From contig CAZOSM010000004.1 in assembly GCA_964582715.1 (NCBI GenBank), positions 106,200 to 170,199 of the forward strand: DNA of 64,000 nt. Direction: 5' to 3'. The DNA comes from MFZZ01 sp964582715. Its GTDB lineage: Bacteria; Patescibacteriota; Microgenomatia; UBA1406; GWC2-37-13. Made by a program: the position numbers and the translations under genes. The stretch's first letter is position 1, and the number at the start of each line of letters is the position of its first letter. The notes beneath the pieces were generated by a model. The model worked only from the letters and a program-made list of their open reading frames with translations, was not told the DNA's origin and did not search any database. Below are positions 18,062 to 26,149 of the stretch, piece after piece.

Positions 18062-18186
18062 AAGCCTGGCTACGACCTACTTTCCCAGTTCTCCGATTTG
18101 GAGCTAGTATCATCGGCGCTAACTTGTTTCAAGACCCTGTTCGGGATGGGAAGGGTTGGTTCCAAGTCGCTCAAATAACCAAGCTT
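18062..18186 (-). rRNA. rrf: 5S ribosomal RNA
   Basis: On the minus strand the 5' end AAGCUUGGUUA pairs base for base with the 3' end UAGCCAGGCUU (two G-U pairs), giving a full helix I. The interior has the conserved CCCAUCCCGAAC loop and a CCGAUGAUACUAGC segment. The 3' end runs straight into a U9 tract, so helix I plus the tract can serve as its terminator. No 16S or 23S gene is adjacent: this is an orphan 5S gene with its own promoter. Confidence 0.95.
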
Positions 18187-18190
18187 TATG

Positions 18191-18219
18191 ATTATATCTT
18201 ATAGGCCCATGAGATGCAA
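18191..18219 (-). promoter_or_regulatory. Promoter of the 5S rRNA gene
   Basis: On the minus strand TTGCAT (18219-18214), 17-nt spacer, TATAAT (18196-18191). A start about 6 nt downstream would fall at the 5' end of 5S, so little or no leader is removed. Back to back with the promoter of the PH-domain gene. Confidence 0.75.
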
Positions 18220-18226
18220 GAGGTTT

Positions 18227-18235
18227 TGCTATAAT
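18227..18235 (+). promoter_or_regulatory. Extended -10 of the PH-domain operon
   Basis: TGC followed by TATAAT (18230-18235), 8 nt before the ATG at 18244. The start site would be at or next to the ATG. Confidence 0.6.
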
Positions 18236-18243
18236 TATGCAAG

Positions 18244-18804
18244 ATGGTAGATATAAAAAAACCAGCAAGTAATATATCACATTCATTTATAGTACGACCT
18301 CAGGTTGAGTTTGAGTCTCAACACACGAATGAAGAGGTTGTTTTAGTAGTCCGCAAGCATCCGGTTACTCAACTCACGTGGATTATTAATAGTATTTTAT
18401 TAGTTATTGTTGGATTTATTCTAAGTGCATTTATCTTTCCTCAATTTTTAGCTCCTAATCTAAATTTTGTATTTATTGTATTTCTTCTTATTTTTACCTT
18501 TAGTTATTTTTGGTTGAATTTTTTATTTTGGTATTTTACAGTTGGCATTATTACGAATGAAAGAGTCCTGGATTTAGATTTTTTGAGTATTTTGTACAAA
18601 GAATTTACTGCTACAACGATTGACCAAATAAGCGATATTACGACTAAAATTGGTGGTTTTGCCGGATCGATCTTCCATTATGGTGATGTCTTGGTAAAAA
18701 CACAGGGTTTTCAGCAAAATATTGAGTTTGATGATGTTCCAGATCCCTCAGAAATTGTAAAAGTCATTAATGAACTTATGAGAAATTTTCAAGATCCAAG
18801 CTAA
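18244..18804 (+). CDS. Bacterial PH-domain membrane protein
   Basis: A 186-aa protein: N-terminal tail, two membrane segments (about 42-62 and 72-100), then a bacterial PH-like domain with GIITNERVLDLDFLSILYKE, TTIDQISDITTKIGG and FHYGDVLVKTQGF. bPH_2 proteins are membrane scaffolds without catalytic activity. First gene of a run of six plus-strand genes to 22.4 kb with gaps of 1-16 nt or small overlaps. Confidence 0.82.
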   Translation: MVDIKKPASNISHSFIVRPQVEFESQHTNEEVVLVVRKHPVTQLTWIINSILLVIVGFILSAFIFPQFLAPNLNFVFIVFLLIFTFSYFWLNFLFWYFTVGIITNERVLDLDFLSILYKEFTATTIDQISDITTKIGGFAGSIFHYGDVLVKTQGFQQNIEFDDVPDPSEIVKVINELMRNFQDPS

Positions 18805-18805
18805 T

Positions 18806-19045
18806 ATGACATCTTTTTTTGATTTATTTACCATTGGTAATACAGAACTATTTGTATTATTCGCAAAAGCATTTGCGATCTTGTTTTCCTTTTTATATTT
18901 AGTGTATGCTGTAATTATGACAAGGCAAACGCAGGTCATGAATAAAACATTTCATACAAGATCGTCTAGTCTCTTATTTTTCATTTCTGCGCTACAGATT
19001 TTTCTAGCCTTTGTCCTCATATTTGTTTCAATCTTTTTCATTTAA
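18806..19045 (+). CDS. Small membrane protein
   Basis: A 79-aa protein with two to three membrane segments (FVLFAKAFAILFSFLYLVYA and SSLLFFISALQIFLAFVLIF) and a short basic loop between them. Similar small proteins are common in CPR genomes, but I cannot name the family with certainty. It starts 1 nt after the PH-domain gene and ends 1 nt before the next gene, so it is certainly co-transcribed. Confidence 0.7.
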   Translation: MTSFFDLFTIGNTELFVLFAKAFAILFSFLYLVYAVIMTRQTQVMNKTFHTRSSSLLFFISALQIFLAFVLIFVSIFFI

Positions 19046-19046
19046 T

Positions 19047-21014
19047 ATGCTTGTAGCTCAATCTGTTGGATATAGTGGTGCACAATCGAATTCAGGTTTT
19101 ATTGGATTTTTGCATGAGGAAAATCTTTTTGCTGCCATTTCAATAGAAGATGGGACTACTATAGAAGCTGGTGAAGCTTTGCTGAATGAGCTCAAACAGG
19201 AACTACAAAAAACGCAGATTACTAATTTATCTACATTTGAGTCACAGATTACCAATACCATTGTCAAACTTAATTTTCCGACCCATTTTAGTCTCGCAAT
19301 AGGTTATTTATATAACGACGCACTCTATATAAAAACTGTTGGATCAGGACAAATCTATTTTAGAAGAGGAAAGGATTTTGACCTATTGATGGATGGGGAT
19401 AAAAGTGCTTCCGGGTATTTACAAGAGTATGACTTGGCTATTTTTACAACAGCAAAAATAAATGATCTGTTGGGATCCGTAGAAGATATTAAAGCATTTG
19501 TTGATCTTAATCCTCCTAAAGAGATAAGTGAAAAAATGATGAATGAAGATTATGGAGAAGATGCCACAGGGTATGTGGGTTTATTTGTAGAATTCTTATC
19601 TCAAGAGGCAGCAGAAGTGCTGCCACCTCCGGAGACAGCAGAAGTTCATGTCAATTCTACTCTTGTCTCAGAGCAAGCACTTGAATCATCAAAAGCGTCA
19701 GACCCTGCTTTTGCATCTTCTACAGAACCATTGGATCAACAGAAACCTGAAGGTACTCATCCGCCACCAGTTACCGTACCACCATTTCCATCAACACCCT
19801 CTCCTGTTCCTCCTTCTCAACCTACAATTGAGGACCGACCTGAAGGTACCCCAGCTACACCTCCACCACCTGTCGCTGAACCTCCTAAGCCCCAAAGAGG
19901 AATCCCTTTCTTATCTGGGTTTCAGTTCAGACAATCCAGAAAGATCTCTATGGTAATTGTGGTCATTTTATTTGGTATTTTGTTATGGAGTGTCGTCTTT
20001 GGATATCAGAGACGTATTGCCCAGGAACAACAACAAAAGCTAGAAACAACTAAAGAACAAATTCAGACTAATTTAGAAAAAGCAGAAGCAGACGCATATC
20101 TAGATTTCGAGGGTTCTTTACAACTTATTGAAGAATCAAAAGAACAACTTGATATATTGAGAACTGAACTCGGAGAAGCAAAGGCAGAAGAAATTGCTAA
20201 GATTGCTACACTTATTGATCAAACAGAAGCAAAAATTGTAAAACGCGATGAAAAAGAGGCAACGGAATTTTATGATTTAGGACTAGAGTCAGAAAATGCT
20301 CAAGGAGACAGTATCTATCTTGAGAATGAAAATGTAGCTATCCTAGATAAAATAAATAACACGGTTTATATTCTTTCTCTTGAGAGTAAATCAATAGATA
20401 AGTATACAGCGCCAGAAGTTGGTGGCGCGATTAAAGTGGCAACATATGATGGCAGTGTTTTCTTTTTAAATCCAGAAAAAGGAGTATACGAATTTAATAC
20501 TGCAACAAAAGCAGAAGTTGTTATTGAACCAAAAGGGTGGGAGAACGTAGTGGATATGCAGCTGTATAACGGTAATATCTATGTTTTAGATCAGGGGAAT
20601 GATGAAGTATATAAATATTTAGTAGCAGCTAATGGATACTCAGATGCTAATCCGTATTTTGTTGAAGGGCAGTCAGTCAGTTTGGCAGATAGCGTAGGAA
20701 TGGCAATAGATTCTGCTATCTATATAGCTCGCGAACAGGATGTTCTTAAATTTGTCAGTGGAGCGGCTGACCCATTTACTACAAAATACCCAGAAAGTGG
20801 ACCAATGCTTTCTGGGATTTTTACCTCTGCAGATATTGAACAAGTATATGTGTGGGATAATAAAACTGGTTCTATTTATATGCTTGAAAAAGATGGAGAA
20901 TATATCAAGCAAATTGCTTCAAGTGTTGTGCGTGAGGCAAAAGGAATATTTATATATGGAGAAGATGCCTATATTTTTGATGGCAAAAAGTTGTATACTG
21001 TCGCTTTGGATTGA
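19047..21014 (+). CDS. Three-part single-pass membrane protein with predicted beta-propeller
   Basis: A 655-aa protein. Residues 1-195 are a globular domain with a pattern reminiscent of a degenerate PP2C fold (GFIGFLHEENLFAAISIEDG; FSLAIGYLYNDALYIKTVGSG), but the metal-binding Asp set is not evident. Then come a Pro-rich linker, one membrane segment (ISMVIVVILFGILLWSVVFG, about 308-327), a coiled coil, and a C-terminal domain of repeating YILSLE- and YVLDQGNDEVYKY-type strands suggestive of a propeller. The cytosolic sensor-like half plus external propeller suggests signalling across the membrane (inference). Confidence 0.65.
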   Translation: MLVAQSVGYSGAQSNSGFIGFLHEENLFAAISIEDGTTIEAGEALLNELKQELQKTQITNLSTFESQITNTIVKLNFPTHFSLAIGYLYNDALYIKTVGSGQIYFRRGKDFDLLMDGDKSASGYLQEYDLAIFTTAKINDLLGSVEDIKAFVDLNPPKEISEKMMNEDYGEDATGYVGLFVEFLSQEAAEVLPPPETAEVHVNSTLVSEQALESSKASDPAFASSTEPLDQQKPEGTHPPPVTVPPFPSTPSPVPPSQPTIEDRPEGTPATPPPPVAEPPKPQRGIPFLSGFQFRQSRKISMVIVVILFGILLWSVVFGYQRRIAQEQQQKLETTKEQIQTNLEKAEADAYLDFEGSLQLIEESKEQLDILRTELGEAKAEEIAKIATLIDQTEAKIVKRDEKEATEFYDLGLESENAQGDSIYLENENVAILDKINNTVYILSLESKSIDKYTAPEVGGAIKVATYDGSVFFLNPEKGVYEFNTATKAEVVIEPKGWENVVDMQLYNGNIYVLDQGNDEVYKYLVAANGYSDANPYFVEGQSVSLADSVGMAIDSAIYIAREQDVLKFVSGAADPFTTKYPESGPMLSGIFTSADIEQVYVWDNKTGSIYMLEKDGEYIKQIASSVVREAKGIFIYGEDAYIFDGKKLYTVALD

Positions 21015-21030
21015 TATAATATCATAGCTT

Positions 21031-21582
21031 ATGGAGAAATATACAGATTCAATACTCATTAAAAAGTTGATAGCACGCGATGAGCAAGCGCTTTTTATAT
21101 TGTATAAAACCTATCATAAGCCAGTCTTCAATTTTATTAATAAAAAACTCAATAATAAACAGGTTGCAGAAGAACTCACTCAAGATATATTTTTGCAAGT
21201 TATTGAAAGTCTTCGTGATTTTAGATATCAATGTTCACTAAAAACGTTTTTGTATACCATTGCCCGTAATAAGGTAATAGATTACATGCGAAAAAAGAAA
21301 ATAAAACGAATACTTTTTTCAGCACTACCTTCCTTTGTAATTGAGGGATTATCTTCTGTTGTTATGGATGATGAGATAGAAAAAAAGGAGCTTGAAAGAA
21401 AGATAGAAACGACATTTGAAAAACTGCCGCATGAATATCAGATCATTTTACGACTAAAGTATATGGAGAACAGATCTGTTCAGCATATTTCAGAACAATT
21501 AGTGAAAACATTTAAGTCGACTGAAAGTTTGCTTTTTAGAGCACGAAAAGCTTTTATCAAAACATACTCTGCTCTCCAATAG
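21031..21582 (+). CDS. RNA polymerase sigma-70 family (ECF-like) sigma factor
   Basis: A 183-aa sigma factor. Region 2 includes EELTQDIFLQVIESLRDFRY and TFLYTIARNKVIDYMRKKK; region 4 includes LERKIETTFEKLPHEYQIIL and RSVQHISEQLVKTFKSTESL. It would direct RNA polymerase to a special promoter class. An extended -10 (TGATATAAT, ending 21020) overlaps the stop of the preceding gene. The two downstream membrane proteins are in the position expected for an anti-sigma partner, although neither has a recognisable anti-sigma domain. Confidence 0.88.
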   Translation: MEKYTDSILIKKLIARDEQALFILYKTYHKPVFNFINKKLNNKQVAEELTQDIFLQVIESLRDFRYQCSLKTFLYTIARNKVIDYMRKKKIKRILFSALPSFVIEGLSSVVMDDEIEKKELERKIETTFEKLPHEYQIILRLKYMENRSVQHISEQLVKTFKSTESLLFRARKAFIKTYSALQ

Positions 21583-21586
21583 AGCT

Positions 21587-21823
21587 ATGAATTATTCGTA
21601 CCAACGTAAGTTACAAGAAGAGTTTCATCGCGTATTTTCTTTACCTCCCAATGATTTAGGGAATAAATGGTTAACTCATATCTATAAATACATAACACAC
21701 CCTTTGAAGAAAATGCCTTTTGTGTACATTGTCCCTCTCTCAGTAGTTGCTGCCTTAATGATGTATGTCTTGTTTGGGCAACTGGTTGTAAAACTTGTTT
21801 CAATACTTCAATATGGATTTTAG
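21587..21823 (+). CDS. Small membrane protein next to the sigma factor
   Basis: A 78-aa protein: a basic amphipathic N-terminal half (QRKLQEEFHRVFSLPPNDLG) and one membrane segment (VYIVPLSVVAALMMYVLFG). It starts 4 nt after the sigma gene. A cytosolic tail plus one TM segment is the layout of a minimal anti-sigma factor, but there is no ZAS or other known motif, so this is a positional guess. Confidence 0.6.
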   Translation: MNYSYQRKLQEEFHRVFSLPPNDLGNKWLTHIYKYITHPLKKMPFVYIVPLSVVAALMMYVLFGQLVVKLVSILQYGF

Positions 21824-22430
21824 ACAGATTGGTATTAGCTCACTCGCCTCACTTCTTCTTGTGCTACAACGTACCCTTTTTCTGGCAATTTCTCCTTATA
21901 AAACAATGAGAAGGATAGCAGAAGAAACAGATTATATGCAGATTTTTGTTATCTTTGGGATTATTTTAGTTTATTTTGTTTCTGCAGATAAATTTCGAGA
22001 ATATAATTACGAACCTGGCATTTTATTCTTGTTAACTTTTTTTCATTATGCTGCTACTGTGTTCTTTTTTTATATGGCAGCTACTATTATGCAAAAAGGA
22101 CGGGAGTTTACTTTCCAATCATTCCTTTTTACATTTGCCTATGCATTAATCCCCACAATTATCTGGTTTACTGTAACTTCATGGCTTTATGCAATAATAC
22201 CCCCACCTCGTACATTATCAATGCTTGGGAAATCGTTTAGCATTGTCTATATTAGTTTTTCGATCGCAATACTTGCATGGAAAATGATCCTTCAATATTT
22301 AGCTATTCGGTTTTCTACAAAATTTTCTTTTTATTCTATCGTATATTCAATCCTCATTTATCTTGTTATCGTAATCCCTTACGCTATATTTATGTATTCG
22401 TTACGCTTTTTTAGAATCCCTTTTTTATAA
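21813..22430 (+). CDS. Polytopic membrane protein (Yip1-like)
   Basis: A 205-aa protein with five membrane segments. Their layout, with PYKTMRRIAEET after the first segment and a Pro-rich IPPPRTLS loop, resembles Yip1-domain proteins, but the match is loose. It overlaps the previous gene by 11 nt, so the two are translationally linked. Last gene of the sigma-factor operon. Confidence 0.6.
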   Translation: MDFRQIGISSLASLLLVLQRTLFLAISPYKTMRRIAEETDYMQIFVIFGIILVYFVSADKFREYNYEPGILFLLTFFHYAATVFFFYMAATIMQKGREFTFQSFLFTFAYALIPTIIWFTVTSWLYAIIPPPRTLSMLGKSFSIVYISFSIAILAWKMILQYLAIRFSTKFSFYSIVYSILIYLVIVIPYAIFMYSLRFFRIPFL

Positions 22431-22467
22431 ATGAATGATTTAGCCTATAAATACGACTAAAAAGAAT

Positions 22468-23589
22468 ATGAACCTCCGCACTTTTGAAAATCAAGAAGCA
22501 AGGCGTCGTGCACTTGAACAAGAAACAAATGTTTCACTTGGAACTATTGGTGAGGTTATGAAAGACGACACTCAAAATGTCCATTGTGAGAATCTTATTG
22601 GTGCGATATCACTACCACTGGGAGTTGCCGGACCGGTAAAAATAAATGGTCAACATATAAAAGGAGAATATTATATTCCACTTGCGACTTCGGAAGGTGC
22701 TTTAGTTGCTTCAGTTGCTCGTGGTTGTAAAGCAATTACTCAGAGTGATGGAACTATTGTACATACGGAGCATGTGGGGACAACAAGAGGTGCATTATTT
22801 GAGGTCAATGGAATACAAGAAGGAGCACTATTTAGAGACTGGCTGGATAAATCATTTGATCACATTGCTCAGATTGCAGCGGAGACATCTTCTCATTTGG
22901 AGCTTATTAAAGTCGATAGCGCACAAAACGGAAGAAATGTATATGTCCGTTTTTATTATGATACATCTGATGCGATGGGAATGAACATGGTAACTATTGC
23001 AACAGATGCTGTTTGCGAGTTTATTCAAAAAGAAAAAAATATTAGAAGTCTTGCTGTTGCGGGTAATTATGATATAGATAAAAAGCCAGCTTGGCTTAAT
23101 TTTATATCGGGACGCGGGAGAAAAGGCTGGGCAGAAGTTGTGATTACTAAGGAGATAGTATCGGAAGTACTTAAGACATCACCTGAGGCACTTGTGAATA
23201 TTGTAATTAAAAAATGTTGGGGAGGCTCAATGATGGCTGGTTCACAAGGGTTTAATGCTCATTTTGCCAATATAACTGCTGCATTTTTTGCGGCAACAGG
23301 GCAAGATCTGGCCCATGTAGTAGAGGGAAGCCAGGGCATAACTTCTGCAGAAGTACTAGAAAATGGTGACTTGTATTTTTCTGTATATCTGCCAGACATT
23401 ATGCTTGGGACAGTGGGAGGCGGAACTAAATTAAAAACGCAAACAGAAGCACGATCTCTTATAAAAGTTCAAAAAGCAGCAGAGCTTACTGAAGTATTTC
23501 TGGCAGCAGTTTTAGCTGGTGAATTGTCTTTACTTGCCTCAATTACAGAGAACACTTTAGCAACAGCACATAAAAAGTTAGGAAGATAA
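22468..23589 (+). CDS. Hydroxymethylglutaryl-CoA reductase
   Basis: A 373-aa enzyme that makes mevalonate from HMG-CoA with NAD(P)H. Class I/archaeal-type motifs are all present: ENLIGAISLPLGVAGP, LATSEGALVAS with catalytic E76, DAMGMNMV, DKKPAWLNF with catalytic Lys, GQDLAH with catalytic Asp, LGTVGGGT, and a C-terminal LATAH with the final His. No membrane domain, as in archaea. First gene of a five-gene mevalonate operon; the next gene begins 1 nt after its stop. Confidence 0.95.
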   Translation: MNLRTFENQEARRRALEQETNVSLGTIGEVMKDDTQNVHCENLIGAISLPLGVAGPVKINGQHIKGEYYIPLATSEGALVASVARGCKAITQSDGTIVHTEHVGTTRGALFEVNGIQEGALFRDWLDKSFDHIAQIAAETSSHLELIKVDSAQNGRNVYVRFYYDTSDAMGMNMVTIATDAVCEFIQKEKNIRSLAVAGNYDIDKKPAWLNFISGRGRKGWAEVVITKEIVSEVLKTSPEALVNIVIKKCWGGSMMAGSQGFNAHFANITAAFFAATGQDLAHVVEGSQGITSAEVLENGDLYFSVYLPDIMLGTVGGGTKLKTQTEARSLIKVQKAAELTEVFLAAVLAGELSLLASITENTLATAHKKLGR

Positions 23590-23590
23590 T

Positions 23591-24619
23591 ATGGTAGGAA
23601 TTGTTTCATATGGGTATTACATCCCAAAATATAGAATAAAACTTGAAGACATCACAACACAGTGGGATAAATGTAACGATAAAGTAGAGAAATCTCTTAA
23701 AATACATGAAAAAGCTGTTGCGGGTCTAGATGAAGATATCCTTACTATGGCCTATGAGGCTTCAACAATGGCATTCGATACGTTTGAAGATATTAAAAAA
23801 GATATCGGAGCAGTGTTTATTGGCTCAGAGACATTCCCTTATGCGGTGAAACCAGTCTCAACCTCATTGGCAGATTGGCTTAATTTATCAAACAATTATT
23901 TGGCATATGATACTCAGTTTGCCTGTAAAGCAGCAACTGGCGCATTGGCTTCTGCACATGGTCTAGTTAAATCAGGAGATATCGAATACGCTTTGGTTTG
24001 CGCATCAGACAAAGCTAACGCCCGTCCGCAAGATGCTCTAGAGTATTCAGCAGGTTCAGGATCAAATGCGTGGATTGTAGGTACCAAAAATGTTGCGCTT
24101 GAGATTGTTGATTGGTCTTCATACTCTTCAGATACTCCAGATTTCTGGAGAAGAGCAAAAGCAGAATACCCATCTCATGCAGGGCGATTTACGGGTGGAC
24201 CAGCTTACTTTAAGCATATTATTGGATCAACAGAACTACTTTTAAAGAAACAAAATGTAAAACCATCGGACTTTACATATGCAGTGTTCCATATGCCAAA
24301 CGGTAGTTTTCCTCTGAAAGTTTCTAAAATGCTTGGGTTTACTAAAGAGCAGGTTGAGCCATCTTATGTTGTTCCAAAGTTAGGTAATTCCTATTCTGCG
24401 TCAGCACTGATGGGATTAGTTGCTACTTTAGACCAGGCTAAACCAGGTGATCTTATTTATTTTGCATCATATGGCTCTGGAGCTGGTTCGGATGCTTTTA
24501 TATTTAGAGCTACAGAACATATCGATAGTATAAGGAAAAACTTTAAAAAACAAATAGAGCAAAAGTCGTATATAAATTATGCGACCTATTTACACTTTAT
24601 GAATAGTATTGTTATGTAA
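23591..24619 (+). CDS. Hydroxymethylglutaryl-CoA synthase, archaeal type
   Basis: A 342-aa thiolase-fold enzyme that condenses acetyl-CoA with acetoacetyl-CoA. Catalytic positions are visible: E80 (FIGSE), C112 (TQFACKAATGAL) and H234 (FHMPNG). Length and motif context match archaeal HMG-CoA synthases, which work in a complex with thiolase and a DUF35 protein. It sits between the reductase and thiolase genes with 1-2 nt gaps. Confidence 0.94.
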   Translation: MVGIVSYGYYIPKYRIKLEDITTQWDKCNDKVEKSLKIHEKAVAGLDEDILTMAYEASTMAFDTFEDIKKDIGAVFIGSETFPYAVKPVSTSLADWLNLSNNYLAYDTQFACKAATGALASAHGLVKSGDIEYALVCASDKANARPQDALEYSAGSGSNAWIVGTKNVALEIVDWSSYSSDTPDFWRRAKAEYPSHAGRFTGGPAYFKHIIGSTELLLKKQNVKPSDFTYAVFHMPNGSFPLKVSKMLGFTKEQVEPSYVVPKLGNSYSASALMGLVATLDQAKPGDLIYFASYGSGAGSDAFIFRATEHIDSIRKNFKKQIEQKSYINYATYLHFMNSIVM

Positions 24620-24621
24620 CT

Positions 24622-25773
24622 ATGAACGCAGTAATAGGTTATTATTCAACAAAATTCGGAGAACTCTGGGAACAGAATCTTGATGATCTTATTCGAGATG
24701 CCCTTCATGGTGTCTTGGCCAAGACAGATTTGGAAAAAGGTCAAATCGATGCTATCTTTTTTGGAAACATGTTGGGAGGTATAGTGGAAGAGAATTTACT
24801 TTTATCTGCACATATTTCCGAACAACTTGGGGTGCATATCCCAATTTATCGTGTAGAAGCAGCTTGTGCTTCTGGTGGTATGGCATTCCAGATGGCGAAT
24901 GATTATCTGAAATCACATCCTAATGCAACGGTTGTTGTGTTAGGCGCTGAAAAAATGACAGATATTGGTGCAGAAGAAGTAACCAAGGCACTTGCAGCCG
25001 CAGCTGCAGAAGAAGAACAAGCTGTTGGACTCACCTTTCCAGGTGTGTATGCTCTCATCGCACAGCTTTATTTAAAAAAATACAATTATACAGAAGAGCA
25101 TTTGGCTTCTGTTACTGTCAAAAACCATTCTCATGGTGTCCTCAATGAAAATGCTCATTTTCGTAGATTAGTAACAGTTGATAATGTTCTTGAAAGTCCT
25201 TATGTCGCATTTCCATTAAAGGTTCTGGATAGCTCTCCTATCTCAGATGGAGCAGCAGCACTTATTATTTCAAATAATCAAGAACTTATTAAGAAGCAAA
25301 AAGTAGCACAGATCCTGTCTTCAGAGATCGCAACAGATTGTGTTTCTATTGCAAAGAGAGCAAATTTAGATGAGTTACAAGCAACTAAAATTGCAGGGGA
25401 AAAGGCATTGAAAGCAGCCGGAATAACGCGAGATGATATTCGAGTTATGGAAGTTCATGACTGTTTTTCCATTGCAGAGCTTTTAGCGATAGAAGACTTA
25501 GGTTTTTGGAAAAAAGGTGAAGGTGGTGCTCGGGCACAGGAGATGTCAACACAACTTAATTCGGGAAGTAATCTTATTGTAAATACCTCTGGTGGGTTAA
25601 AAGCTGCAGGACACCCAGTTGGGAGTACTGGGATTAAACAATTAGGCGAGATATACTTGCAAATAACAGAACAAGCAGGGGAACGCCAGGTAAAGAATGC
25701 TCATTATGGATTAGCCCACAATGTTGGAGGCAGTGGTGGAGTTGCAGTTGTTTCAATTTTAGGAAATACATAA
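24622..25773 (+). CDS. Acetyl-CoA acetyltransferase, archaeal (SCPx-like) thiolase
   Basis: A 383-aa thiolase that makes acetoacetyl-CoA. The nucleophile is C82 in VEAACASGGMAF; VHDCF and GGLKAAGHPVGSTG supply the second His/Cys region. The type resembles SCP-x/archaeal thiolases, not bacterial AtoB. The order HMGS-thiolase-DUF35 is the arrangement known for the archaeal complex that channels acetoacetyl-CoA. Confidence 0.93.
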   Translation: MNAVIGYYSTKFGELWEQNLDDLIRDALHGVLAKTDLEKGQIDAIFFGNMLGGIVEENLLLSAHISEQLGVHIPIYRVEAACASGGMAFQMANDYLKSHPNATVVVLGAEKMTDIGAEEVTKALAAAAAEEEQAVGLTFPGVYALIAQLYLKKYNYTEEHLASVTVKNHSHGVLNENAHFRRLVTVDNVLESPYVAFPLKVLDSSPISDGAAALIISNNQELIKKQKVAQILSSEIATDCVSIAKRANLDELQATKIAGEKALKAAGITRDDIRVMEVHDCFSIAELLAIEDLGFWKKGEGGARAQEMSTQLNSGSNLIVNTSGGLKAAGHPVGSTGIKQLGEIYLQITEQAGERQVKNAHYGLAHNVGGSGGVAVVSILGNT

Positions 25774-25774
25774 T

Positions 25775-26074
25775 ATGAAAAGTGCAGTCACAATTTGGAG
25801 AAAACAGAAAAGAGATAAAAAGGCCTTGGGGAAAGAAGGTACTATCCTTACATGGACTAAAATTAACGTTGCACCACCTAAGTTCCGTACTATAACTCCT
25901 TATGCAATTGTCTTGGTTGAGCTTGAAAATAAGGAAAAAGTATATGGACAACTGGTTGATTATAAAGAAAAAGATCTCAATATAGGAACAAAAGTCATTT
26001 CAATTTTAAGAAGATCAGGTTCAGTAGATAAAGAAAGTGTTATTGAGTATAGTGTAAAGTTTAAACCGTTATAA
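25775..26074 (+). CDS. DUF35 OB-fold protein lacking the zinc ribbon
   Basis: A 99-aa protein. GTILTWTKINVAPPKFR and PYAIVLVELENKEKVYGQL, followed by IGTKVISILRRSG, match the OB-fold half of DUF35 proteins. In archaea this protein bridges thiolase and HMG-CoA synthase and helps form the shared CoA-binding site. The usual N-terminal rubredoxin-like zinc ribbon is absent: there is no Cys at all in the protein. The position 1 nt after thiolase supports the assignment. Confidence 0.85.
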   Translation: MKSAVTIWRKQKRDKKALGKEGTILTWTKINVAPPKFRTITPYAIVLVELENKEKVYGQLVDYKEKDLNIGTKVISILRRSGSVDKESVIEYSVKFKPL

Positions 26075-26077
26075 TCG

Positions 26078-26139
26078 TCATGCTGAACTCGTTTGGACAT
26101 CCAAATGAAAAGGGATTTTAAATCAGGTCCAATATGACG
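26078..26139. repeat. Intergenic palindromic element
   Basis: Between the DUF35 gene and mevalonate kinase lies an imperfect inverted structure. Its outer arms are CGTCAT (26078-26083) and ATGACG (26134-26139), and it has an inner hairpin TTTGG-ACAT-CCAAA (26092-26105). The text CGTCATGCTGAACTCGTTT resembles dispersed palindromic elements seen in many bacterial genomes. A second relative with different sequence lies near 57.8 kb. It may stabilise the mRNA between the two cistrons. Confidence 0.4.
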
Positions 26140-26149
26140 TCGTACAATT

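Noticed and set aside
19648..19956. Frame of 102 codons rich in His/Leu
   Set aside because: It is the shifted reading of the Pro-rich linker in the 655-aa membrane protein.
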